Positions 42,998-52,416 of a DNA stretch of 64,000 bases are shown one piece after another. Numbering within the stretch: the stretch's first letter is position 1; every line of letters begins with the position of its first letter. The translations under genes were made by a program, and so were the position numbers. Below the pieces are notes generated by a model. The model was given only the letters and a program-made list of their open reading frames with translations, searched no databases and had not been told where the DNA came from. Source of the stretch: CALLPQ01 sp038531745 (GTDB lineage Bacteria; Pseudomonadota; Alphaproteobacteria; Caulobacterales; Parvularculaceae); the NCBI GenBank assembly GCA_038531745.1, contig JBCBBJ010000007.1, positions 62,001 through 126,000 of the forward strand. The letters are read 5' to 3'.

Positions 42998-44043
42998 CAA
43001 CTGGCCCCTGACGCGGATGCCGTTGTGGGCCGGGTTCCCGGGGGGAATTGCGGCGGGAAATTATTCAATTGCCGCCAAAGCTCATACCCCACGGAGACCT
43101 CATCCAGCAGCACCCACCCGCGCGCCGCCGCGCCATACCGAATAAACGTTTCATCGGGCCACGCATGGGGGTCATCAGTATCTTCGGTGACGAGCACCCG
43201 GAACCGCCCGCTTGCGTCCGCCGACGGATCAATCGCCACAACCCGGCCACCAAACGTGCCAATGGCGACTGATGGCCAGCCACTAAATTGTACCGCCGGC
43301 CAGCCCTCAAACTGGAGACGTACGGGCGCGCCCGGGGTCACAAGCGCCACATCGCGCCCATCAACGAAAATCTCCACCGCCCGCTCAACATTGTCTGGCA
43401 CAAAGGTGGCGATCGCGGCGCCGGCGGTAATAAAAGTTGCGGTGTCCCCGGCATTAACACGCAGGATGACCCCGTCTCTTGGTGCTCTTACTTCCTGTAC
43501 GGATTGCCGGGATAGGTTGACATCAATGCGGTTCAATTCTGCCGAGGCCTCGGCAGTACTCGAGCGTAATTGTTCCACCCGGATTTGCGCCTGTTCATAG
43601 TCGCGCCGCGCCGCCAGCCCTTTTTCATAGAGGTCTTTCATCCGTGTAAGGTCGAGTCTGGCTGTCTTCTCAGCCGTTTTTGCCGCATCAAGTTTAGCGA
43701 TTACCTGTTGGCGCTCATCGTTTAGCCGTTCAATGAGATTGGGGTCATTGTCCATGATCCGCACGATAGGATCACCCGCTTTGACTTTTGAGCCGTCGCG
43801 CACAAACCACTCATCAATCCGCCCGGAGACAAGGGCGTTGATATCTTGCACTCTATCGCCGGGATTAAGCGCGGTCACAATCCCCGACCCGGACGTTGTT
43901 TGCACCCACGGGGCCAGAATGAGAAACGCAATCGCCAACGCCGCACCGCCAATTAATAGATACGCAATGGCGCTGATCAGCTTTGGCGTTTTGATCGACG
44001 ACAGAGTGGTAAAGTGCGGCAGATGCTGATCGCGGAACGGCAT
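42997..44043 (-). CDS. HlyD-family membrane fusion protein
   Basis: Periplasmic adaptor of 348 aa with one N-terminal membrane helix (LISAIAYLLIGGAALAIAFLILAPWV). The split lipoyl/barrel-sandwich parts are VQDINALVSGRIDEWFVRDGSKVKAGDPIVRIMD and EVRAPRDGVILRVNAGDTATFITAGAAIATFVP, separated by a coiled-coil hairpin (ERLNDERQQVIAKLDAAKTAEKTARLDLTRMKDL). It should link the ABC-like inner-membrane protein upstream to the TolC-like channel downstream. A Pro/Thr/Ser-rich tail ends the protein. Confidence 0.9.
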   Translation of the reverse strand: MPFRDQHLPHFTTLSSIKTPKLISAIAYLLIGGAALAIAFLILAPWVQTTSGSGIVTALNPGDRVQDINALVSGRIDEWFVRDGSKVKAGDPIVRIMDNDPNLIERLNDERQQVIAKLDAAKTAEKTARLDLTRMKDLYEKGLAARRDYEQAQIRVEQLRSSTAEASAELNRIDVNLSRQSVQEVRAPRDGVILRVNAGDTATFITAGAAIATFVPDNVERAVEIFVDGRDVALVTPGAPVRLQFEGWPAVQFSGWPSVAIGTFGGRVVAIDPSADASGRFRVLVTEDTDDPHAWPDETFIRYGAAARGWVLLDEVSVGYELWRQLNNFPPQFPPGTRPTTASASGAS

Positions 44044-44074
44044 GGCTTAGACCCTTGGAACGAAGAAAGCGGGA

Positions 44075-45841
44075 TCACGAGGCAGAGGTAAGGAGCGGTA
44101 AGGTACGCTGTTGATTTGTCTGGTCGGTTAGGCTCGGCTGATGGGCCGAACGGGCGCGCAACATGGAATGAAAAACGCCAAAGTCAGACGTCATTGTTTG
44201 CGCATTATTTTCCGCATACAGAAATTGATCAAAGCCAAGATCGTTTTCCCGGTTTGTAAAGTAAATCAGCGAGATATCGGTCTTTTCGCGTAGCCAACCG
44301 AGAACACCGGCGAAACACGCCTCTGGCACCTGATCATAGAGCTGGTTGAGGATCAGAATATGCGGCGAGGCAAGGAGGGCTGCAGCAAGTTTCAGCTGCA
44401 TGGTTTCGGGTGTTGATAGGGGCCAGCCGGTGGTTGCAATTGGCGTGTCGAGCCCTTTTTCGAGCCGGGCAACGGTCCGCTCCAACCCCACAACTTTCAG
44501 GGCGGTGAGTGCTTTTTCCGCATTAAATTCGTCTGCATTCAGGCGCAAATAATCACGGATCGTACCCTCCAGGATGGTGGGCCGATCGATGATCATCACT
44601 TCCTGACGCAGGGCATAAACATCCATATCAAGAATGTCGCCGCCGCCGAGAGAGATATAGCCGCCACTTGGTTTCTCGTGGCGCTTGAGGAGATTTGTGA
44701 TCAGGCGCTGGACACCATGATTTTCCGCACACGCCATAATCCGGCTTCCGCACGGAACTTCGAAATTAAGGCTTGCGGCCTCGCCGCGCGCGTCGCCGCC
44801 CACGGACCGGAAAACAAGATCGGCGTTGGTGCAGGGTACCGCCTCACCGGGTGTCGGGTCTTCTTGGCCGATAGCCAGCACGAGCGATAATTCTTCGGTG
44901 GAGGCGCACAAATCATAAAAGTAAATGAGATAGGCACTGAGCTGTGAGACACCGAAAAAGACGGCTGACAAGACAAGCTCCGCGGCAACCAATTGGCCAA
45001 GGCTCAATTGCGCTTGGATCACCAGCCAGCCACCCAAGCCAAGCAAGGTTGCACTGGCCAGGGCATAAATCACCAGATAGCTGATTGTCTGGGAAAAGTG
45101 CTGGCGAAAATGCTGGCGGTGTTGATCGACATAGGCAGCCGTCATCCGATCCGCCGCCTGCAGCGCATTGGCCACATGGTCGGCGGATTTGTAAAACCCG
45201 TTGGAGGCGGCAAGACCCTGAAGCCACGCCGCGGCGGCGTGTTTTTCGTGGGAAAGATCAATACCCGCATTAATCGCTTTGAGGCCCCAAATCTGCCAGA
45301 CCAGCCAGATCAAGGTGAGCGTGATCAGGTTAAAAGCCAGAAACATCGGGTGATAGAGCGACACCAAAACAAAGCCCACCGCCGCCTGCAGGATGAGCGT
45401 GAACCCGCCGATGAGCAGGTAAGGCATGGTCTTTTGCACAATCACGATATCGAAATAGCGATTAAACAGCGACGTGCGCCCATTGTCTGCAAAAAATGGG
45501 TTTTGGGCGTAGATAGCCCGCAAAGTAATCTCCGACACCATGCGCGCATAAAACCGCCGGCCAAAAATCTCCATCAAATGGATACGTAAAGCGTTGAGCA
45601 AACCGGAGATTAACAGCAGGAAGAAAAGGGTCACCGACAGCATGATCAACGGGCTCATGAGCCCGGTATTGGCCACCGTGTTGATGAGCATCTGCACCGA
45701 AATTGGCGTGGCAAGCGATAATAAAGAGATGCCCAACCCATAGATAATCGCGAGCGCATAGAACCGGCGCTCGTCACCGAGAACCATTCGGAGCATGCTC
45801 GCCATTTCACTCATGGGGATGCGTCGGCGGGTGTTCGCCAT
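44075..45841 (-). CDS. ABC-exporter-like protein with inactivated ATPase domain
   Basis: Protein of 588 aa in the layout of type I secretion ABC transporters: an exporter membrane domain (residues about 30-310, six helices) and a C-terminal nucleotide-binding domain. The ATPase motifs are gone: the Walker A position reads CAENHGVQRLITNL (no GxxGxGK[ST]), the signature region reads LSTPETMQLKLAAALL (no LSGGQ), and Walker B reads ILILNQLYDQ (Asn and Gln for Asp and Glu). The Q-loop context LRQEVMIIDRPTILEGTIRDYL remains, showing that the fold is kept. It may pair with an intact ABC subunit, or work without ATP. ATG 45841 has GGAG upstream. Confidence 0.85.
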   Translation of the reverse strand: MANTRRRIPMSEMASMLRMVLGDERRFYALAIIYGLGISLLSLATPISVQMLINTVANTGLMSPLIMLSVTLFFLLLISGLLNALRIHLMEIFGRRFYARMVSEITLRAIYAQNPFFADNGRTSLFNRYFDIVIVQKTMPYLLIGGFTLILQAAVGFVLVSLYHPMFLAFNLITLTLIWLVWQIWGLKAINAGIDLSHEKHAAAAWLQGLAASNGFYKSADHVANALQAADRMTAAYVDQHRQHFRQHFSQTISYLVIYALASATLLGLGGWLVIQAQLSLGQLVAAELVLSAVFFGVSQLSAYLIYFYDLCASTEELSLVLAIGQEDPTPGEAVPCTNADLVFRSVGGDARGEAASLNFEVPCGSRIMACAENHGVQRLITNLLKRHEKPSGGYISLGGGDILDMDVYALRQEVMIIDRPTILEGTIRDYLRLNADEFNAEKALTALKVVGLERTVARLEKGLDTPIATTGWPLSTPETMQLKLAAALLASPHILILNQLYDQVPEACFAGVLGWLREKTDISLIYFTNRENDLGFDQFLYAENNAQTMTSDFGVFHSMLRARSAHQPSLTDQTNQQRTLPLLTSAS

Positions 45842-46175
45842 CAATCGCTCCATTAAACCTATCCTTGTTTACGCCTGACAAGGTGTCGCGGTTCGTTTTT
45901 CGTGCCCGCTCAACGTGGGGACCTGCTATTAAAATTCAATCCTTCATACCTGCATTTCTGCACTTTTTTGATGTTATTTTACCAGTACCAAACCCGGGCG
46001 GACTTGAAGCGTTATTTTGGTTGGGTTTGGGCTTGCCCCACCGCGCCATGCCAAAGCCACGTCACCGCTATTGCGCCCGGTAGACGCAAGTTAATCGCCA
46101 AGCGTAAAGGAGTGGTGTTGGTGCGGTGCAATACAAGCTGCGGAACAACAACGGGCTGAACAACGGGGTACAAGC
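45842..46175. other. Gene-free stretch upstream of the ABC/HlyD/TolC unit
   Basis: 334 bases between two genes on the minus strand; no protein-like frame and no recognised RNA. It should hold the promoter of the export operon; the part nearest the ABC gene is AT-rich (TAAAAT, TTTTAAT words) but no convincing -35/-10 pair stands out. Confidence 0.45.
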
Positions 46176-47444
46176 CTATTGAGCGTCAGCGTGACCTTGG
46201 GCGGCCGGAAGTACCTCAGGGACTTCGGATAGCCGAGACGAACGAGGGGTAAGCCGCCAGAGTTTACCGTCGGGCCCGTCGGTCAGCACATAAATCATGC
46301 CGTCAGGGCCCACGCGAACCTCCCGGATGCGCTCGCCTTTAGCTTTCAGCAAAACCTCTTCACCAACAACACGGTCACCATCAAGCTGGACCCGGTGGAG
46401 TGCCCGGCCCGCCAACGCCCCCACAAACAGATCGCCATCATAGTCAGGAAAGGCAGACCCGCGATAAAAGGCAAAGCCCGACGGGGCGATGGACGGCACC
46501 CAATATCGGATCGGTTGGCGCGTCCCCTCATAAGACTGAAACGGAGAAATCCGCGCGCCGGAATAATCAATGCCATAGGTTGCAATGGGCCAACCATAAT
46601 TCGCACCCGGCGAGACAATATTGATCTCATCGCCGCCCTGGGGCCCATGTTCATGCATGTAGACTGTGCCGGTTTTGGGGTCGCGCACCAATCCCTGCGG
46701 GCTGCGGTGACCATAGGTATAAATCGCCGGGTTCACCGCATCGCCCCTGCCCACAAAGGGATTATCCCCAGGAATTGATCCATCGGTCTTGATACGAATG
46801 ATTTTGCCGAGTGTGTTGCCGAGACCTTGAGCGCGCTCGCGCTCCTGATAGCCATCACCGAGGGTCAGCACCAGGGTGCCGTCGGGCAGAAAAAGAAGTT
46901 TGCCGCCATAATGGGCGCTCGTCGCGCGCGGGGTTGATGTAAAAAGTGGCGTCACATCGGAAAAGCCATCTTCTCCCAGACGTGCACGGACAATTTGGGT
47001 ACTGCTTTGTTTTTGTGTCCCCACCGCTAAAGCGAGATAAACCAATCGATTTTCGGAAAAGCCCGGATCAGACAGAATATCGAAATACCCCCCTTGCCCG
47101 CCCACAAAGGGCTCTGGCGTGTTAGCGAGAGGGGCCGGGCGCAGGGCGCCGTCTTCCATGAGGCGTACCTTGCCCGTGCGTTCGGTGATCAACACATCGC
47201 CATTCGGCAAAAAGGCCAGCGCCCAAGGAAAATCGAGCCCGTCGGCCAGCGTTTCGACCGTGAAGGGTTGCATGTCTTCTTCCGCGACCACAGTCGGCAC
47301 CGATGATGGCACTTGTGCCAGGGCAAGGGCAGCACTCCCGACAAACATCCCAAGCAAAATGACGGTCAACCGCAGAAATAACCAATGGGAGAACAGACCC
47401 CCCACCGATGTCCAGGGCCGCGCGTTTATTGTGGTGACTGACAT
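46176..47444 (-). CDS. PQQ-dependent sugar dehydrogenase family protein
   Basis: Exported beta-propeller protein of 422 aa of the soluble glucose/aldose dehydrogenase (GdhB/YliI) family, which oxidises sugars with pyrroloquinoline quinone. A signal segment (FLRLTVILLGMFVGSAALALAQ) is followed by family blocks: LADGLDFPWALAFLPNGDVLITERTGKVRL, SAHYGGKLLFLPDGTLVLTLGDG, YGHRSPQGLVRDPKTGTVYMHEHGPQGGDEINI and NYGWPIATYG. His in YGHRSPQG and the EHGPQGGDE block are the cofactor and metal region. Genes for PQQ synthesis are not in the window. Start: ATG 47444 preferred to ATGs further upstream. Confidence 0.9.
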   Translation of the reverse strand: MSVTTINARPWTSVGGLFSHWLFLRLTVILLGMFVGSAALALAQVPSSVPTVVAEEDMQPFTVETLADGLDFPWALAFLPNGDVLITERTGKVRLMEDGALRPAPLANTPEPFVGGQGGYFDILSDPGFSENRLVYLALAVGTQKQSSTQIVRARLGEDGFSDVTPLFTSTPRATSAHYGGKLLFLPDGTLVLTLGDGYQERERAQGLGNTLGKIIRIKTDGSIPGDNPFVGRGDAVNPAIYTYGHRSPQGLVRDPKTGTVYMHEHGPQGGDEINIVSPGANYGWPIATYGIDYSGARISPFQSYEGTRQPIRYWVPSIAPSGFAFYRGSAFPDYDGDLFVGALAGRALHRVQLDGDRVVGEEVLLKAKGERIREVRVGPDGMIYVLTDGPDGKLWRLTPRSSRLSEVPEVLPAAQGHADAQ

Positions 47445-47623
47445 TTGTAAAACCCTATTGCCTAACATCATGGCGTCAATGGTATTGGCCCGCACCGGTT
47501 TCTTATGGCCCCGGTCTCTTAACACCATTCCCCCTATCGCCCACTGGAACGATAGGCCATGATAGGCAGAAATCGGCCTGCCATTCAAACAGGCCAAACA
47601 ATATCGCATTGGGGTGATCCATT

Positions 47624-48091
47624 ATGGCCGCCGTCCGCTTCCTTATTGCCTTTGTTCTTGCAACCCTGACGACATTTTTGCTCGCGAGCATTTTCCAGTC
47701 CCAACAGGTCATTGGCAGGCTGCGTAAGATTGGCGCTGAAATCTCCCTGGGCGAGCAACTGACCATGACGGTCGATGACATCGTCGGTTTTGCCACCCGT
47801 AGCGATATTGGTTTGTCATTCCCGGTCATTATTGCCGCGGGCCTGTTTGTGGGCTTTGCCATCGCCGAAATCCTTAGGCGGATTATCCGGCCACTGGCAC
47901 CGGTGGCCTTTATCATTGCCGGGGCCGCGGCCATGGGCGTGATGATGGTGGCCATGTACACGGTTTTTCAAGCCTCCCCCATTGCCGGTGCCAGAGGGGC
48001 CATCGGTGTTACCTTGCAAATGCTGGCCGGCGCCGTTGGCGGTTGGATATTCACCAACCTAAATCCGGCATCAAAGCCCACCCATGATTAA
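47624..48091 (+). CDS. Four-helix membrane protein, unknown
   Basis: Protein of 155 aa with about four hydrophobic segments: VRFLIAFVLATLTTFLLASIF, LSFPVIIAAGLFVGFAIAEIL, LAPVAFIIAGAAAMGVMMVAMYTVF and GVTLQMLAGAVGGWIFT. I do not recognise a named family, although proteins of this size and topology are common next to alphaproteobacterial envelope genes. It is divergent from the sugar dehydrogenase and its stop lies 16 bases before the start of the DUF885 gene, so the two are probably co-transcribed. Confidence 0.7.
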   Translation: MAAVRFLIAFVLATLTTFLLASIFQSQQVIGRLRKIGAEISLGEQLTMTVDDIVGFATRSDIGLSFPVIIAAGLFVGFAIAEILRRIIRPLAPVAFIIAGAAAMGVMMVAMYTVFQASPIAGARGAIGVTLQMLAGAVGGWIFTNLNPASKPTHD

Positions 48092-48107
48092 GACAGGAGC
48101 CCCGCCC

Positions 48108-49988
48108 ATGGCGATCAACCGCCCCGCGCAAAGATTTGTGAAAAATATCGCCGAGCCAAATACCCGCATGCAATGGCCCAAAGCGCTATGCGTGGCCGGT
48201 GCGATGGGCACCCTCCTGATGTCGCCTATGGTGATCGCGCAAGAGCCATCACCAACCAAACCAATACCGGCCACGCAAACGCTCGCCAGTGCTGACATCA
48301 TCTTTGAAAAGCTGATGGATGATCATTGGGCGGCGCACCTCGCGCGTAACCCCGTATTCGCCACAAGTCTTGGCGTGCGCGACAATGATAACCGCCTCGG
48401 CTCTTATACCTTGGCGAGCTATGATGCCATGGTCGCGACAAGCAAGGCGTATCTGGTCCGGCTGAACGCTATTGACCCGGAAACACTCAGTAAAAAGAAC
48501 AAAGTCAATCATGCCCTGTTTAAGCTGGAGCTTAAGCAGACCATTACTGATGCGCAGTATGGCAGCAAATATCTGATCACAACCAACCGTGAGGGGCCCC
48601 ACACCCAAGCGGCGGGACTACCCGATCAATTGCCGTTCTTTACAGTCAACGACTATAAGAGTTACATCAGCCGACTGCGCGATCTGCCACGGTATTTGGG
48701 GGAAGCTGAGGAAACGCTGGCGGCCGGGGCGCGCGAAGGCTGGACCCAGCCATGTGAACCCATGAAGGGGCTGAGCGCGGCGATCCGGTATCACGTGGTG
48801 GATAGCGCCGACGATAGCGTCTTTATGCGCCCCTTTGAAAAACGACCGGAAGCGATTTCCACGCGGGAATGGAAGAGCCTTAACAAAGAAGCACGGGACG
48901 CCGTGATTACCGCCGCCATACCTGCTTTTCGGTCCTACGCGGATTTTTACGACACCAGCTATGCCCCGAAATGCCGCACGGACATTAGCGCGACAACCTA
49001 TCCCGACGGTGAGGCGTTTTACGCCAGCAAGATCAAATCCTTTACAACCACCGACAAAACCGCCGATGAGATCCACAGTCTAGGCCTGATGGAGGTCAAG
49101 CGCATTCGCGGCGAAATGGATAAAATCATCCGTACCGTGAAATTTGACGGGACATTCAAGGAATTCCAAACCTTTCTGCGTACGGATCCGCGGTTTTACG
49201 CCCAAACCCCCGAGGAATTGGTGCAAATCACCAGTGCCATTTCCAAACGCATTGATGGGGAATTACCAAAGCTTTTCCGCCGAATGCCGCGCATGCCCTA
49301 TACGGTGAAACCTGTACCAGCGGATATCGCCGAGGGCACCACCACGGCCTATTACGAACGGCCCGCAGGCGATGGCAGCCGGGCCGGTGTCTACCGCATC
49401 AACACATCCCTTCTTGACCAGCGGCCAATCTTTGAATTGGAAGCATTGACCCTGCACGAAGCGGTGCCCGGCCATCATTTTCAGATTGCATTGTCGCAGG
49501 AACTCGATCTGCCGGGATTTAGGGCGTATGCGTATCAAACAGCCTTTGTTGAGGGGTGGGGGCTTTATGCGGAAAGCCTCGGCCTTGACGTGGGTTTTTA
49601 TCAGGACCCCTATCAAAACTTCGGCCGTCTTTCCTATGAAATGTGGCGGGCCTGCCGTCTGGTTGTTGACACCGGCATGCACGCAAAAGGGTGGACCCGC
49701 AAGCGAGCCATTGAGTACATGCTCACCAATACGGCGTTATCGGAACATAATGTTGTTGCGGAAATTGACCGGTATATCACCTGGCCCGGACAAGCCCTGG
49801 CTTATAAAATGGGCGAATTGAAAATTCAGGACCTGCGCAAGCGCGCACGCAAGGCCCTCGGCGATGATTTTGATCTGCGCCGTTTTCATGATGCGGTACT
49901 TGAAAACGGCGCAGTTCCGTTATCGGTCCTTGACCAATATATCGAGGCTTTCATTGCCGAGGAAAAAGACCGGCTTAACATTCAGTAA
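48108..49988 (+). CDS. DUF885 family exported protein, probable metallopeptidase
   Basis: Exported protein of 626 aa of the DUF885 family. A signal segment (ALCVAGAMGTLLMSPMVIAQ) precedes the helical body. The family motif HEAVPGHHFQIALSQE resembles the zinc-binding HExxH of gluzincin peptidases and is followed by AFVEGWGLYAESLG, which supplies the third ligand Glu in the usual layout; peptidase activity is inferred from that. Start ATG 48108 has AGGAG 8 bases before it; an upstream ATG at 48084 is less well placed. Length is typical of the family. Confidence 0.88.
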   Translation: MAINRPAQRFVKNIAEPNTRMQWPKALCVAGAMGTLLMSPMVIAQEPSPTKPIPATQTLASADIIFEKLMDDHWAAHLARNPVFATSLGVRDNDNRLGSYTLASYDAMVATSKAYLVRLNAIDPETLSKKNKVNHALFKLELKQTITDAQYGSKYLITTNREGPHTQAAGLPDQLPFFTVNDYKSYISRLRDLPRYLGEAEETLAAGAREGWTQPCEPMKGLSAAIRYHVVDSADDSVFMRPFEKRPEAISTREWKSLNKEARDAVITAAIPAFRSYADFYDTSYAPKCRTDISATTYPDGEAFYASKIKSFTTTDKTADEIHSLGLMEVKRIRGEMDKIIRTVKFDGTFKEFQTFLRTDPRFYAQTPEELVQITSAISKRIDGELPKLFRRMPRMPYTVKPVPADIAEGTTTAYYERPAGDGSRAGVYRINTSLLDQRPIFELEALTLHEAVPGHHFQIALSQELDLPGFRAYAYQTAFVEGWGLYAESLGLDVGFYQDPYQNFGRLSYEMWRACRLVVDTGMHAKGWTRKRAIEYMLTNTALSEHNVVAEIDRYITWPGQALAYKMGELKIQDLRKRARKALGDDFDLRRFHDAVLENGAVPLSVLDQYIEAFIAEEKDRLNIQ

Positions 49989-50010
49989 TCGCACCAGTTA
50001 CAGGTAGCTT

Positions 50011-51561
50011 ATGGCCGCCCCCATTGATATGGCCCCACAGGCCGATGCGGATACCCCGGCACCGGTATCGGCACCGACAGTTGAGCCCCCCCCTTTGGCC
50101 CGCGAAGAGACACGGGCCGATGGCGATCTACGGTCATTGGTATCCACCATCAGAGGGACGGCTGACCGGGTACGTCTACAGGATTTTCTGTGGATGGGAT
50201 CGATCAGTGTGGGGATTACACTCGTTCTATTGCTGCGCGGTGTCATTAATTTGCAATATTTTCTCTTGATCGAAGGGGCTTACCTCGCAGCATTAGTCCT
50301 GTGGTATCGATTATCATCAGGCCGAATTTGGGCGCGCAGCACGCAAGAGCTTATCGAGGCCCGCATTGGCAGTCAGGAAAATGAGCTTTCTGCCCTCAGG
50401 CTCGCCCGTAAAGTGGCGCAAATCTTGCCCGAGCCACTTTTTATTCTGCATAAAGATGGTATAGTCGATACGACCAATCCGGCGGCGGATGATTTCATCC
50501 ATCGCCACGATGCTGAGGGGCGGCACCTGGCGTCCGTCTTGCGCGCTGCGGCGGTGTTTGAAGCCGTGGAAACGGTGGCGCAGGATAACAAACCGCGCAC
50601 TGTTGATTTTGCTACCACGGGTTCAGTCAAACGGTTTTGCCGCGCCTATGTGGCCCCCCTCGACCGGGAAAGCGAAGCCACTGACCGCATCTTACTGTTT
50701 GTCCGTGATATGACGGGTGAACGACGCGTAGAGCAGATGCGCGTGGATTTTATCGCCAGTGCCAGCCATGAATTGCGCACACCGCTCGCCTCCCTCATCG
50801 GGTTTATTGAAGCCTTGCGCGGCCCGGCAAAAAACGATCCCGTCGCCCAGAAAAAATTTCTGAAAATCATGCAAAAGCAGGCCGAACGCATGCAGCGGCT
50901 GGTGGCTGATTTAATGTCCTTGTCGCGCATTGAATTGAACGAGCACATCACCCCCGAAGGGATCGTTGATCTTAATGAGGTTGCCGATGAAGTTATGGAG
51001 GGCTTGCGCCCTCTGATCGAAAAGTCAGAAGCCCTAGTGGCTTTTTCCCGAACCCAAGACGCCCATTGTCTGGCGATTGCTGAACGTGATGAGATTGTTC
51101 AAGCCGCCCAGAACCTCGTTCAAAACGCCATTAAATATGGCGGTGATCCCGCGCAAATCCAGTTGCAGGTTGGCCATGGTGAGGCCCCGATGATTGCCGA
51201 AGATGCTGCGGCGTTTCAACGGGCGGGCGATTCCGCCGCGCAGGTTGCCGCCCGGCTGGGCGTAGAAATCAGTGATCTGATTTATCTTCAAGTGCGTGAT
51301 TATGGCCCGGGCATCGAACGGGCGGATCTGCCCCGCCTGACGGAGCGGTTTTACCGCGTAAGTGTGGAACGTAGCCGCAATACTGGCGGCACAGGCCTTG
51401 GCCTTGCCATCGTCAAGCACATTATGACCCGCCACAAGGGGGGTCTACAGATCGAAACCCGCATCGCCATGGGCACCGCATTTACCTGCTACCTTCTGGC
51501 GGCAAGACCAGACCAGGCGGCGCTCTATCGGGCCGAGCAGGGCGAGGTGAACACAGCGTAG
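50011..51561 (+). CDS. phoR: Phosphate regulon sensor kinase PhoR
   Basis: Membrane histidine kinase of 516 aa. Two close membrane helices (SISVGITLVLLLRGVINL, YFLLIEGAYLAALVLWY) follow a disordered N-terminus; a PAS domain (KVAQILPEPLFILHKDGIVDTTNPAADDFI) and the H box (FIASASHELRTPLASLIGFIEAL) lead to the ATPase with NLVQNAIKYGG, RDYGPGIE, FYRVSVERSRNTGGTGLGLAIVKHIM. This layout and phoU/phoB downstream identify PhoR. Between the N and G1 boxes an insertion of about 45 residues is present. Starts 22 bases after the DUF885 gene. Confidence 0.92.
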   Translation: MAAPIDMAPQADADTPAPVSAPTVEPPPLAREETRADGDLRSLVSTIRGTADRVRLQDFLWMGSISVGITLVLLLRGVINLQYFLLIEGAYLAALVLWYRLSSGRIWARSTQELIEARIGSQENELSALRLARKVAQILPEPLFILHKDGIVDTTNPAADDFIHRHDAEGRHLASVLRAAAVFEAVETVAQDNKPRTVDFATTGSVKRFCRAYVAPLDRESEATDRILLFVRDMTGERRVEQMRVDFIASASHELRTPLASLIGFIEALRGPAKNDPVAQKKFLKIMQKQAERMQRLVADLMSLSRIELNEHITPEGIVDLNEVADEVMEGLRPLIEKSEALVAFSRTQDAHCLAIAERDEIVQAAQNLVQNAIKYGGDPAQIQLQVGHGEAPMIAEDAAAFQRAGDSAAQVAARLGVEISDLIYLQVRDYGPGIERADLPRLTERFYRVSVERSRNTGGTGLGLAIVKHIMTRHKGGLQIETRIAMGTAFTCYLLAARPDQAALYRAEQGEVNTA

Positions 51562-51591
51562 ACGGGCGGCAGGTTCCGATGGGCCAAAACC

Positions 51592-51606
51592 CTAACGCTT
51601 CGTTAA
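51592..51606. promoter_or_regulatory. Near-CtrA box between phoR and the next gene
   Basis: CTAACGCTTCGTTAA is CTAA-N7-TTAA, seven of eight consensus positions, 24 bases before the ATG of the membrane-protein gene. It would fit a separate, cell-cycle-linked promoter for the following genes, but is not proof. Confidence 0.3.
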
Positions 51607-51629
51607 GGAAAACCGGGTAAGTTCCCGCC

Positions 51630-52220
51630 ATGAATGATGAGACGGACCCAGAGGGCCATTGGCCCCGGCGCGATATCGCCATCTTTGACGAGGTGACGGA
51701 AGCGTTACTTTACATCATGGCATTCGTCCTTGGTGGAATGATCCTTTTCACATTAACCCAAGTGGTCGATTTTTCCCCTGAGATACAAGAACCTGGCGCC
51801 CAGGCGATCACCCTTAAAGACAAAGTCCTTGGCGGCATGATGCTCATATTGGCGATCATCTCTTTATATTTTTCGGTGGTGAAACCCATCTTTCAATTGC
51901 GCACTGTTGGACCGTTTTCTGATCAATATGCATCTAGCTTTATGAGGCTTGCAAAAACCATGATCTCAACGGCTTTAGGGGGCGGGATTGTCATGGCGGT
52001 TGCTGGGTCTGCGATTGCTATGGGCGAACAGACGGTGGGCGACATCCGAGGGTTGCGGATGGTCATCAATCTGGCTTCTATCAGCTTTGTGCTTGTACTG
52101 GGCCAGATGCTGCTGCGGCGTGCGCGGCGCAGCGCACGCGCGCGTTTCGACCAGCCGGTCCCGCAATGGACCAACATTGATGCCGTCAGAAAGGCTCTAC
52201 GGGCAAAGCACCGCCAGTAA
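51630..52220 (+). CDS. Membrane protein between phoR and phoU, unknown
   Basis: Protein of 196 aa with four hydrophobic segments: TEALLYIMAFVLGGMILFTLTQVV, DKVLGGMMLILAIISLYFSVV, TMISTALGGGIVMAVAGSAIAM and LRMVINLASISFVLVLGQMLL, and a basic C-terminus (RRARRSARARF). No named family recognised. It occupies the place where pst transport genes stand in many pho clusters but has nothing in common with them. Confidence 0.7.
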   Translation: MNDETDPEGHWPRRDIAIFDEVTEALLYIMAFVLGGMILFTLTQVVDFSPEIQEPGAQAITLKDKVLGGMMLILAIISLYFSVVKPIFQLRTVGPFSDQYASSFMRLAKTMISTALGGGIVMAVAGSAIAMGEQTVGDIRGLRMVINLASISFVLVLGQMLLRRARRSARARFDQPVPQWTNIDAVRKALRAKHRQ

Positions 52221-52416
52221 GTTCCTTCATATGCTGGCGGTCTGCGCCAGCCCCTTTCCCTGATTGACGAAAACACATCTCGCCACCCCTATCTTTTGCG
52301 CACTTATTGCGCCATTATGACGGCGGAGGCAGTGCAGGGAAGTCACTTAACCGATTGACAGCAAAGAATTTGTCACAAAACACCGGCACAAGCAGGCCGA
52401 ACGCGTGCAGGAAAAG

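Noticed and set aside
52221..52416. Pho box upstream of phoU
   Set aside because: Only one half-site-like TTGTCAC at about 52370; no second half at the required spacing.
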